This document shows positions 11,801-18,894 of a stretch of DNA of 45,812 nt, in pieces (the stretch's first letter is position 1; each line of letters opens with the position of its first letter). The stretch is from Saprospiraceae bacterium (GTDB lineage Bacteria; Bacteroidota; Bacteroidia; Chitinophagales; Saprospiraceae). The notes beneath the pieces are model-generated. The model was given only the letters and a program-made list of their open reading frames with translations, was not told where the DNA came from and did no database searches. The stretch lies in assembly GCA_021299835.1 (NCBI GenBank), contig JAJTER010000013.1, forward strand, positions 1 to 45,812, in the 5' to 3' direction. Made by a program: the position numbers and the translations under genes.

Positions 11801-11928
11801 TTATGTTTATGTAAAAGCAATAACACATCATCCACTTGTTTCATTCTTCCATAAAAAGAAGAATGCTCAGATTCATAAAATGATCTGCAACCAGGAAAAG
11901 GTATAAGTAAATTGGCTTTAGTTGCCAT
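8875..11928 (-). CDS. STAND-type NTPase with one membrane span, coiled coil and probable beta-propeller
   Basis: The protein has 1017 aa. It begins with a nSTAND1-like module: FPGCRSFYESEHSSFYGR (11-28), Walker A GQIGSGKSS (49-57) and Walker B LIIIIDQFEDL (144-154). A helical region follows to about 500, then a single membrane span at about 505-525, a long charged coiled coil (about 527-665), and a beta-rich C-terminal half with repeated four-strand-like units (about 700-1010), probably a WD40-like propeller. STAND NTPases are ATP- or GTP-dependent switches that assemble on sensing a signal; the propeller is the usual sensor. This arrangement places the NTPase and the sensor on opposite sides of a membrane, with the NTPase presumably cytoplasmic. 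It is divergent from the accessory operon that leads into the injection system, so a role in sensing or firing is an inference from position. I see no toxin or protease domain. Confidence 0.75.
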   Translation of the reverse strand: MATKANLLIPFPGCRSFYESEHSSFYGRMKQVDDVLLLLHKHKFIALTGQIGSGKSSFLQSGLIPALRKGHNGLAGKEWVICNTRPGLAPIQNLAYALSENNLLNPSVKSTPEQSLWIEKNLNEGISGLESIYRRSEIFGKKNLIIIIDQFEDLFLHNNQFNNAAVLNEETNQYINAITGANFAEDIAVYVVIALGAENIIDISPYRRLQDLLNQGQYLLPRINGVDVKRLIVNPLSGTNLSISGESMDSLLAQFGSDMRLLPNLQFLMFKIWTTFQDRDQEDMVIQPEDLTKAGNLQHCFAVHLENHYDCLDTRQKHVFEKLFKSMLSEDSLGKLTQPQTLTHLSSICEASIDEISLLLNDLFEGERKFLDILPPNVSLLHGNSNKIYHRNSLVFLKNENIFIHWDRFRTWLGEEKESRDIYKSLITDQLRYDEGKTSLLRPPDLDFIWQWYQNNQPTKIWGEFLVPGYQNAIDYLTLSYNTYKNELLLKENARKNEIKRYRRNMLIGVILAFLILTVVSSLYLNAVEERKIAVKAQEDLDKEKKRIEKLNSSLQETQDSLNGTLAQKEKYVNELLIKEKTIKNQNVDLIRKGSLLEKSATTIKSQNQSLETKIKETEIAKSKAETAKEKEIIATNKATDREKFSNIKNELFALNSEMAASENPLELIARLNSVVTNYDAFSLKVDGVVSPNNSLFKLLNLTSRKLEVKNNISSQLIKSNAGLRSVLVNNGGFLCAGDEGKLFRNTQQNVSSIGQRVRTMLSLKGESGTLMGTFDGIVYAIYPGKPPVKIVSSSSLKPAVSLFNSFQNGTFLFAGQNELTIFSLEKGVLSKSVLKDDLLAIYPMTGRAEFLISTRKGLYTWKPGEEVNLLVSIGKGEFTHAVSAIEISENIVSLGCKNGKILLFPLNAFLQNPEIFPSQKFVYHNAEITKMELFKGKLFSASLDKSVQFVDLSLTNPNSFVVKLVENNSWIWDISIQQNKNGVDYLLCADENGSLKKYFITAEDLLNYINDLAKRN

Positions 11929-11940
11929 ATTTAGATTTTA

Positions 11941-11971
11941 TTTTAAAAAAGAACAATTTAATATTACTTTG
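11941..11971 (+). promoter_or_regulatory. Possible Bacteroidota-type promoter for the accessory/eCIS operon
   Basis: TTTT at 11941-11944, a 19-base spacer, then TTACTTTG at 11964-11971 resembles the TTTG-N19-TAnnTTTG promoter pattern known from the phylum, with one mismatch in each box. It lies about 80 bases before the ATG at 12050, in the divergent gap. The match is imperfect in an AT-rich region, so this is only a candidate. Confidence 0.25.
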
Positions 11972-12049
11972 TTACAATAATTAAAAATAACGAAAATAAA
12001 TAAGTATTTTTCCATTCCTAACCCATTATTTAGGAGAGCTTTCAAAACC

Positions 12050-13063
12050 ATGCACGAAATTTTTACCGATAAAATTAAGATAGCCTTACGTTCTTGCCAA
12101 TTTCACATTATAGGAATAATCCCTTATGCGATACTGGAAGAAATTTCTTCAAGCATTTATAACCTTCAAAGCAAGGGAATCTATGTTGAATTTATCGTTA
12201 TCATGGAGAATGGGAGTAAATCAATTAAAACTACAAACACCCTTTTACGCATTTCCGCGGCAGGCGGAGAACTGCATTGTTTAGAAGACGATACAGAAGA
12301 GATAACCTATTTTATTCATATTGACAAGCGAATCGCGCTGAGTTCAAATGGATTTGATTACCACGTTGATCCTGATATCCAGCCCCATTTAAGTCGTGAC
12401 GAGGCTATATACCAACAGATTAAAGAAAAAGCAAAACTTATTGTTCATCAAAGCGGTAGTCCGGAAATAATAGGTTATGCCTCAAACGAGTGGGTTAAAA
12501 AAGGAGAAAAAGTTCATATTTTTTGGGAGATAGAACAGGCTCAAACGGTCATTTTATATCCACAAAAAATAGAGCTACCCCTTAAAGGGAGCATGGAAAT
12601 ACAGATAAATAACGATTGTTTGTTTAGCATTCAAGCCAAAAATGACAATATAATAACAGAAAAAAGAATTTTTGTCAAGGCTTTGACGTCTTTAGGAATA
12701 ACCTTTTCTGTGTTTGTAGCCACAGACCCTTCACAGGAATTTATTCCTTTAAGCACCCATCCAGACTTTCCATTTCACTATGCCATTCCACCTGATTGTA
12801 CCCTTCGATTACACTGGGAGGCTGAACAAATAGGCATTTTAATGGAAGACAACTGGGGCGAAATTCCATCAAATGGCTTCAGAGATATGAAATGTAACGA
12901 AAATACGACGTTACATTTTAATTGGAAAACAGTATTTGATTTAAAAAATATAGATCTCCATTTTTATATTTTAAACGAAGGTAAAAAGGAAGAAACACCT
13001 AAAACTGAAAAAGCCGCACGTTCCATTTTCAGCTTCTTTAAAAGGAGAACACTACTTTTTTAG
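12050..13063 (+). CDS. Degenerate PLD-like protein with Ig-like domains
   Basis: The protein has 337 aa and no signal peptide or membrane span. The first 120 residues resemble a phospholipase D-like domain: an initial helix and strand (ALRSCQFHIIGIIPYAILEE), KGIYVEFIVIMENG, and FIHIDKRIALSSNGFDY, where a true PLD would show HxKxxxxD. The second position is not a proper HKD motif, so catalysis is doubtful and a structural or nucleotide/lipid-binding role is more likely. Two beta-rich repeats follow, the first with the pattern WVKKGEKVHIFWEIEQAQTV (about 149-168), typical of Ig-like domains. It is the first gene of the rightward run that leads into the eCIS genes. Partnership with the divergent STAND NTPase is an inference from position. 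Confidence 0.55.
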   Translation: MHEIFTDKIKIALRSCQFHIIGIIPYAILEEISSSIYNLQSKGIYVEFIVIMENGSKSIKTTNTLLRISAAGGELHCLEDDTEEITYFIHIDKRIALSSNGFDYHVDPDIQPHLSRDEAIYQQIKEKAKLIVHQSGSPEIIGYASNEWVKKGEKVHIFWEIEQAQTVILYPQKIELPLKGSMEIQINNDCLFSIQAKNDNIITEKRIFVKALTSLGITFSVFVATDPSQEFIPLSTHPDFPFHYAIPPDCTLRLHWEAEQIGILMEDNWGEIPSNGFRDMKCNENTTLHFNWKTVFDLKNIDLHFYILNEGKKEETPKTEKAARSIFSFFKRRTLLF

Positions 13064-13110
13064 TCAATAATTTATACCTTTATTTTATTTAGTTTAATGA
13101 ATTTTTTAAA

Positions 13111-14199
13111 ATGTCCAAAATATTTCATTTTGCTGCAGGCGTCAGTAAGGACATTATGGCAGAGTGTCCTGAATCTGAAAAAATAAAATATGCTGGCATT
13201 GGAGCCAGTGTATATTTCACCACGTTAATGGCAGGACTGTCAGCCTATTTTGCATTTTATCTTATTTTTGAGCAGGTTTTCTCCTCTATCTTTTTATCCC
13301 TAATATGGGCCGCACTGATCTTTAATTTGGACCGTTTTTTAGTGTCTAGTTTCCGTAAAAAAGGAAGGCCATTTGCAGAATTTTTGCAGGCTTTGCCGAG
13401 AATATTAATGGCTGTTTTTATTGCTTTAGTCATTTCAAAACCTCTTGAATTAAAATTGTTCCAAACTGAAATTGATTTTAAATTATTAGAAATAAAAAGA
13501 GAAAAAGCCCTTCTTATTGATGGGCAATATGCAATAAAATTTAATCGAATTGAACGTAATGAAAATAAATATCAGACTGAGTTAAATAAAAGTTTCCAAT
13601 TAAAAGAAAACTATTATGATCAATATAAATGCGAATGCGATGGTACCTGTGGTACAGGTAATTCAGGCAGAGGCAGTGAATGTTTAAGAAAACAACAGAA
13701 ATATGAATCTTATACAAAAGAACACCAAATCATTGAATCTAAAATAAATACCAGATTATCTTTATTATCTAAGGAAAAAGCGAAACTTAATGTCGATAAA
13801 GATAAAGAAAAACAGGAGCTAAGCCGACATTTTTCAAGAGGACTATTAGCTCGATTGGAGGCTTTATCTGCCTTATCAGGAAACACTTCTTTTGCTATTT
13901 TATTGCTCTTTATTTTTCTGGAAACTGCCCCTATTTTATCTAAATTATTTGCACCCATTGGTCCTTATGACCACTTACTTCAAGGAAAAGAATATCCATA
14001 TAAAATGGCTTATTTTGGGCAGATTCAAGAATCAAAATCATCAACTGATTTTTCCTTGAAAAGAGCTAAAGAAGTCAATGCCTTAGACAAAAAAGAGCAG
14101 GAAAAACCGACGGCTGAAAAGTCAAAAAAAGAAGAAGCAGCCCTTCAGTTAGCGCACCTTCAAGAAAAATTAGTAAAGCAACTTTTAAATAAAAAATAA
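13111..14199 (+). CDS. DUF4407 membrane protein with a cysteine cluster
   Basis: The protein has 362 aa. Membrane spans are visible at about 29-52, 57-79, 97-112 and 260-278, with the characteristic AALIFNLDRFLVSSFRKKG (68-85) after the second, which identifies DUF4407. The loop between spans 3 and 4 is about 145 residues long, strongly helical and charged. It contains a tight cysteine group (C174, C176, C180, C191) within CECDGTCGTGNSGRGSEC, suggestive of a metal site or disulfides. The C-terminal tail is a charged helix rich in Lys and Glu. Function of the family is unknown. It lies 47 bases after the PLD-like gene and 13 bases before a secreted protein, so cotranscription is likely. The topology fits an inner-membrane scaffold with a large coiled-coil loop. 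Confidence 0.7.
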   Translation: MSKIFHFAAGVSKDIMAECPESEKIKYAGIGASVYFTTLMAGLSAYFAFYLIFEQVFSSIFLSLIWAALIFNLDRFLVSSFRKKGRPFAEFLQALPRILMAVFIALVISKPLELKLFQTEIDFKLLEIKREKALLIDGQYAIKFNRIERNENKYQTELNKSFQLKENYYDQYKCECDGTCGTGNSGRGSECLRKQQKYESYTKEHQIIESKINTRLSLLSKEKAKLNVDKDKEKQELSRHFSRGLLARLEALSALSGNTSFAILLLFIFLETAPILSKLFAPIGPYDHLLQGKEYPYKMAYFGQIQESKSSTDFSLKRAKEVNALDKKEQEKPTAEKSKKEEAALQLAHLQEKLVKQLLNKK

Positions 14200-14212
14200 T
14201 AAGGCAAGCAAT

Positions 14213-15397
14213 ATGATACCATTGACTAATAAATTATTTCTAATTCTTATTTGCCCTTTATTATGGTTCTCAAAGGTCACAGCTCAAATAAACCCAGCCG
14301 ATTTAAGGGATAAACTTACCGATAAAGCAGAAAAAGCTGTTTCTTCCATAGTCATTGAAAAAACTCTTCCAAAGAAAATATTTATGGATAGCCTGCAGAA
14401 AAAATTATCCTCAGGGGATACTTTAATATTAAATTATACCTTAAGTGAGATTAAGTCTATGGTTAAAAATCCTAAAAAAGATTCCATTACATACGCTACT
14501 GTTCAAGTATTAATACCAAAAAAAGATAAACTGGAATATACCTATCCTGTTAATAAAGGAGATACGCTACAATTTTATATTAAACATTCGTCCCTTTTCA
14601 AATTAAGTTCCGTTGAGGTATCTTTTGGAAAAATACCCGTTTATTCAAAATTAAAGTTGACGAAAAGAGAAAAGGTTTACGTGAAAATACCTGCAATGGA
14701 AACAGGGGAAATAACTGTTAAACTGAGTAACAGAAATTATTTTCCTCTCAAAGCAAAAGTGTTTGTGAGAAATTTAAAAAGGGAAAAGAAAATAATAATT
14801 ATGGAGGCTGTAGATACTTTATTTTCCCTTGATACCGTAATGGTCACCAAGGAAGAATTGCAGTACCTACCTTTAGTAGAACAATCATTTAGTGTTGGAG
14901 GCAATCTAGATCTTACAAAAACACCTTATTTTATGTTTCCTATACCCTTTACTGAGGCTAAAAATGGAAAAGGTTGGGCTTATTGGATTGGTTATCAGCA
15001 AAAAAATATCAATGAGTTTAAGTCTGTGATAGCTGAAAAAGATGCCTTGACAGATTATGCCTCAGGTAAAATTCATTTTCTACCTAATTCAGAACCAAAA
15101 GGACTTACCTGCGCCTTTGTAAATGAATCTAATGCGTTAAAATTGACCCGAAACGAAAAATTTGCTCCCGCCATCTTAACCTTTGCGCCCAATAATGGTC
15201 CAAATTATGGTAAGATTATAGAGCCCACCTCTAAATACAATAAAAAATTATTATATTTGGCATGCCTCAATACCAGTGGAATAGTAGAACAATCCATTTT
15301 TTTAAAAAGTATTTATCTTGAGGGAAAGCCATTTACAGAACAAGTTGTAAACAAAATAGCGGAATTGGTTCGATATTTTAAAATATATACGGAATGA
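14213..15397 (+). CDS. Secreted protein of unknown family
   Basis: The protein has 394 aa. A signal peptide is clear (hydrophobic LFLILICPLLWFSKV, cleavage after TAQ at about residue 25). After a short helical segment the protein is beta-rich with many Lys and Thr. About residues 95-190 look like two beta-sandwich domains, and the C-terminal part (about 225-394) is a further mixed domain ending in a helix. I do not recognise a family or catalytic motif. The stop codon overlaps the start of the GH18 gene (ATGA at 15394-15397), a strong sign of translational coupling. It may be a periplasmic partner of the GH18 protein or of the DUF4407 protein; this is inferred from coupling only. Confidence 0.6.
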   Translation: MIPLTNKLFLILICPLLWFSKVTAQINPADLRDKLTDKAEKAVSSIVIEKTLPKKIFMDSLQKKLSSGDTLILNYTLSEIKSMVKNPKKDSITYATVQVLIPKKDKLEYTYPVNKGDTLQFYIKHSSLFKLSSVEVSFGKIPVYSKLKLTKREKVYVKIPAMETGEITVKLSNRNYFPLKAKVFVRNLKREKKIIIMEAVDTLFSLDTVMVTKEELQYLPLVEQSFSVGGNLDLTKTPYFMFPIPFTEAKNGKGWAYWIGYQQKNINEFKSVIAEKDALTDYASGKIHFLPNSEPKGLTCAFVNESNALKLTRNEKFAPAILTFAPNNGPNYGKIIEPTSKYNKKLLYLACLNTSGIVEQSIFLKSIYLEGKPFTEQVVNKIAELVRYFKIYTE

Positions 15398-17133
15398 TCA
15401 AGCAAATCCTACCCTTTAGATTTGTCAATTATTTTATTGTTATAAGTCTTCTGTTTTATTCATGTGAGGCAAAAGATGCGTATTTTAAAGCAAAAAGAAG
15501 CACCAGACAAACGGAATCAACCTTGCGTTATGTTTATAAAGATGCGTCAAAAATTCAGAAGGCGCTGGGTATGGGGAACGAAGAAATTTCCTCTGAGGAT
15601 CAAAAAAAAATGAAAGAAAGTCTGGCATCTCCCGAACAGCAAAATATGTTAAACAGATATGCCTATTTATACGATTTTTTAAATCCTGATAACCCCAATA
15701 AATTAAAAGCAAATAATTTTTACTGGGATTCGGTACAGCAAATTTATTTTATTAAAAGTCCAACTAATAGAAAGTTAAGTAAAAAATATGAGGTATTTGG
15801 CTGGCATCCTCATTGGATGGGTTCGGCATGGGAGTCTTATGATTTTTCATTATTGAGTACCGTTGCCTATTTTGCTTATATCGTTGATCCCGAGACAGGT
15901 TCTTACACTAATCCTGCGCAAATGCAAGAATGGAGAACAACCTCCATGATTGATTCTGCTAAGGCTCATGGAACCAAGGTGTTGCTTAGTATGGCGAGTC
16001 ATGGTGTATCTGAAAATGACCGGTTTTTATCAAATCCTGCGGCTTGGAATACCTTTTCCGACAGTATTGCCAGTTTAATTCTATCAAGAAATGCCGATGG
16101 AGTCGATTTAAACTTTGAGAATGTTCCTGAAAAACACAAGGAATCTCTGGTTAATTTTGTAAGGTTATTAAGAACAAATCTTTCAAATAAAATGCCATCT
16201 GGCAAGGTTTTTCTATCCATAACCCTACCTTCATATAGTACACGGGAAGCATTTGACCATGTTAATTTAGGTGAATTGGTAGATTTAATGGTTATAATGG
16301 GGTATGATTATCATAAAGGAAAAGGAATTACTGGCGCTGTAGCACCTTTAAGAACGACCAATAGAAATGGGATAAGTTTACAAAGCACCTTAGAGTATTA
16401 TGCAAAAAATCAACTGAATATGGGTAAAACCGTATTGGCCCTGCCCTATTATGGTGCTCAATGGAAAGGTAAAATAAATAGTAAAGGAGTATATGACACC
16501 TATTATGACAAGGACATCCCCTATCGGGAAGTAATGAATCTTTACGGAACAAATTATACGCCCCAATACGATTTTGTTAGTATGACCAATTATTTTTTCC
16601 TGGAGTTTGGTGACAGCACATCGGTGGAATGTTGGTTCGACAATGCTGCCTCCTTAGAGAAAAAATATAATTTAGCCTTGAGCTATGGACTAAAAGGAGT
16701 AGGTATTTGGGCGTTGGGCTACGATAATGGCTATACAGATTTATGGCAATTACTTGACAACCAATTCACTACAGATACAACAGCTGTGGTTAATCCAATA
16801 AATGAGGCAGATGGTTTCCCCGTGTCGATGGGTAGTTTTATGATGAGATACCGCGATATCCTAACGTTAACTTACTTACTTTTTGCCCTTGCCGTAGTGA
16901 TTGGATGGGTCATAGCCTTTGCCGACTGGCGCGTAAGAACAGGCATTTTAGGCCAACAATTCTTCCGATATCTTTTTATGCTTATCATGACGCTACTCAT
17001 AATACCCTTACTCAGCGTGATGAACTGGTTTACTGATCAAAGAATTGCCCTTTTGATAGCTTTTCTTTTTGGTGCGTTTGTATTTTACTTTATTCAAAAA
17101 TTACAGGTTAACATCAATATAAAAAGACCCTGA
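15394..17133 (+). CDS. GH18-family lipoprotein with three C-terminal membrane spans
   Basis: The protein has 579 aa. The N-terminus is a lipoprotein-like signal ending at C24 (ISLLFYSC). A GH18 TIM barrel starts at about residue 130 (YEVFGWHPHWMGSAWESYDF). The catalytic strand reads DGVDLNFE: D235, D238, N240 and acid E242. In the family motif DxxDxDxE the third Asp is here Asn, a change that may weaken hydrolysis, while the catalytic Glu is kept. VDLMVIMGYDYHKGKG and GLKGVGIWALGYDNG complete the barrel. Three hydrophobic spans occupy about 490-575. The barrel would thus lie in the periplasm, held by a C-terminal membrane domain. Relatives act on chitin, peptidoglycan or cell-wall glycans. 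Position directly upstream of the injection-system genes suggests a cell-envelope role such as local wall opening or anchoring (inference). Confidence 0.75.
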   Translation: MIKQILPFRFVNYFIVISLLFYSCEAKDAYFKAKRSTRQTESTLRYVYKDASKIQKALGMGNEEISSEDQKKMKESLASPEQQNMLNRYAYLYDFLNPDNPNKLKANNFYWDSVQQIYFIKSPTNRKLSKKYEVFGWHPHWMGSAWESYDFSLLSTVAYFAYIVDPETGSYTNPAQMQEWRTTSMIDSAKAHGTKVLLSMASHGVSENDRFLSNPAAWNTFSDSIASLILSRNADGVDLNFENVPEKHKESLVNFVRLLRTNLSNKMPSGKVFLSITLPSYSTREAFDHVNLGELVDLMVIMGYDYHKGKGITGAVAPLRTTNRNGISLQSTLEYYAKNQLNMGKTVLALPYYGAQWKGKINSKGVYDTYYDKDIPYREVMNLYGTNYTPQYDFVSMTNYFFLEFGDSTSVECWFDNAASLEKKYNLALSYGLKGVGIWALGYDNGYTDLWQLLDNQFTTDTTAVVNPINEADGFPVSMGSFMMRYRDILTLTYLLFALAVVIGWVIAFADWRVRTGILGQQFFRYLFMLIMTLLIIPLLSVMNWFTDQRIALLIAFLFGAFVFYFIQKLQVNINIKRP

Positions 17134-17141
17134 CCATCTGT

Positions 17142-17402
17142 ATGAAAAAAACAATTTTAAGAGAACTCATGTGGTTTATCATAGCGTCGGTACTTGCCGT
17201 TCCACTTTCATTTGTTTTCCTGGGAATGCTAAAATTAACCAGCGCGAACCCAAGTTTAAACGAGGTAGAAAAGGTGTTTACCATACAGCTTTTTATGATT
17301 GGATGGCTAGTGATGTTTATATGTGTCTATATTGTAAGAATTGTCGTTAAAGCATTATTGAAACTAGTTGGTGTACATGATGCCACTTCAGGAAACCCAT
17401 AA
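17142..17402 (+). CDS. Small two-span membrane protein, unknown function
   Basis: The protein has 86 aa. Two hydrophobic helices are visible (about 10-31 and 46-69) with a short polar loop between them. The N-terminus is basic (MKKTILREL). No family is recognised. The gene lies 8 bases after the GH18 gene and 2 bases before the DUF4255 gene, so it is almost certainly cotranscribed with both and ties the accessory block to the eCIS structural genes. It could be a membrane partner of the GH18 or DUF4407 protein, or a holin-like release factor; the sequence does not decide. Confidence 0.6.
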   Translation: MKKTILRELMWFIIASVLAVPLSFVFLGMLKLTSANPSLNEVEKVFTIQLFMIGWLVMFICVYIVRIVVKALLKLVGVHDATSGNP

Positions 17403-17404
17403 CC

Positions 17405-17950
17405 ATGATACAAAACGTTCTTCCTATTATTGGAAGCCAATTGAATGAATATTTGAAAAGTTCCTTTGGCGAATTGGATGACCGCGTCATAGTTACCTCC
17501 ATTGGGAATAGTTCTGGTGCATCGACGATAGATTCAGAAAACAAAATAACGATTACATTAATCAATGTCGAGGAAGAAAAACTCATCAGAAACACTGGGT
17601 ATAACCAATTTAGTGGATCAAACCCATCCATTTATATCAATCTATACGTATTATTCGCTGCTAACTTTCCAGAAAACAATTATAGAGAAGGATTAAGATT
17701 TCTCTCTGCTGTGATCTATTTTTTTCAAGGACAACATACTTTTAATCCGCAAAATACCCCCTCTCTACCTGCTGAAGTGGAGAAAATAACAGTAGAAATA
17801 ATCAACCTGGAATTTCCTGTTTTAAGTAATATATGGAGTATGCTGGGTGGGAAATATTTACCTTCCATTGTGTATAAATTTAGAATGTTAAATTTCAACC
17901 AATATGCTATGAATGAGGAAATTATACCATTAATATTTACACCTAAATAA
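17405..17950 (+). CDS. eCIS tail terminator/cap protein, DUF4255 (Afp16/Pvc16-like)
   Basis: The protein has 181 aa. The N-terminal pattern MIQNVLPIIGSQLNEYLKSS, followed by a segment ending NKITITLINVEEEKLIRN and the central YREGLRFLSAVIYFFQGQHT, matches the DUF4255 family, which in Afp and PVC particles caps the tube and sheath and ends polymerisation. The length is close to the family's usual size. It is the first structural gene of the rightward eCIS operon, with only 2 bases to the upstream membrane gene and 15 to the downstream gene. Confidence 0.82.
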   Translation: MIQNVLPIIGSQLNEYLKSSFGELDDRVIVTSIGNSSGASTIDSENKITITLINVEEEKLIRNTGYNQFSGSNPSIYINLYVLFAANFPENNYREGLRFLSAVIYFFQGQHTFNPQNTPSLPAEVEKITVEIINLEFPVLSNIWSMLGGKYLPSIVYKFRMLNFNQYAMNEEIIPLIFTPK

Positions 17951-17965
17951 AAGGAAGTCATCCAA

Positions 17966-18805
17966 ATGCAAATTAATTACACCGTTCAATATCAGGAATT
18001 TTTATCCATATCTATTTTTCATGGATATTATAGCCATAATAAATGTGGAGATTTTTCCTTTGAGATAAATAGGGAAACATCACAATTATTAGGAGAATAT
18101 GGAGTAATTATAAAGCAAGAGCCAAATAAAATTATATTAATAATAGATGCAAATAGAGACTTCAATCATTTCTGTTATAGAGGAAGCTTGAATTTAACAT
18201 TTTACTTGAAAAATAAAAATCCTCAATTTTTAAATTTCACTGACCTTCCATTTATTTCAAATCAACAGATTGAATTTGAGCATATTCCAGGCAGGGAATT
18301 GTTACATAATACTGAAGCAGTGCCTATTGAGATTTGCCACGAGTCAGATGATGCGGGAATAATAGGAAAAGTAAGTTTAAGTATTAATAAAGAAAATGAA
18401 CTTTTTGGTCTCGATCCAGCACAACGAAATCACCTAATTCCTATCAGACATACTATTCAATTTAAGGAGAGAAACGTTTACTGGAAATATTTTATTTATG
18501 GCCCTAGCAAATACATGGAAGAGGCTGATTATCTATGTATTTATGAAAAAAACCAAAACGATAGTATTTCATTTAATTCACAAGGAATGGTAAAATTACC
18601 TAATGGAAAAGATGGATTATTATTTATCTCTGAAAATAGTTTGCCTTTAAAAGAAAGACCAACGAAAATACTTGGTCTTTATTTAAATAAAAGTAAAAAC
18701 ACTGAAAGTCAATTAATTAAAAGTTTGCCATGTCCTGATCCCAAATCGGTACACTATGACAAAAAGGAGGACAAGTTCTTCGTTCAGGAATTTATTTTTA
18801 TTTAA
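17966..18805 (+). CDS. Unknown eCIS-associated protein between cap and sheath genes
   Basis: The protein has 279 aa, is soluble and beta-rich, with no signal or membrane span. It seems to have an N-terminal beta-sandwich (about 1-95) and a second domain from about 120 to the end, rich in aromatic residues (ERNVYWKYFIYGPSKYM). I recognise no family. The codons look even more AT-rich than those of the neighbouring tube and sheath genes. Position between the cap and the sheath suggests a cap adaptor or another terminal particle component, as several cap-adaptor proteins are known from Bacteroidota eCIS. That assignment rests on position only. It is followed by an 89-base very AT-rich spacer before the sheath. 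Confidence 0.6.
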   Translation: MQINYTVQYQEFLSISIFHGYYSHNKCGDFSFEINRETSQLLGEYGVIIKQEPNKIILIIDANRDFNHFCYRGSLNLTFYLKNKNPQFLNFTDLPFISNQQIEFEHIPGRELLHNTEAVPIEICHESDDAGIIGKVSLSINKENELFGLDPAQRNHLIPIRHTIQFKERNVYWKYFIYGPSKYMEEADYLCIYEKNQNDSISFNSQGMVKLPNGKDGLLFISENSLPLKERPTKILGLYLNKSKNTESQLIKSLPCPDPKSVHYDKKEDKFFVQEFIFI

Positions 18806-18894
18806 AAAAATATCATAAATACTTTTTTTTAAAAAAATAAATTTTAACTTTATCAAATTATCTTTTAAAACACCATCAAATTAATTAAAACGGC

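Noticed and set aside
12050-13063. Active phospholipase D toxin as eCIS cargo
   Set aside because: The HKD motif is not intact and only one half-domain is visible.
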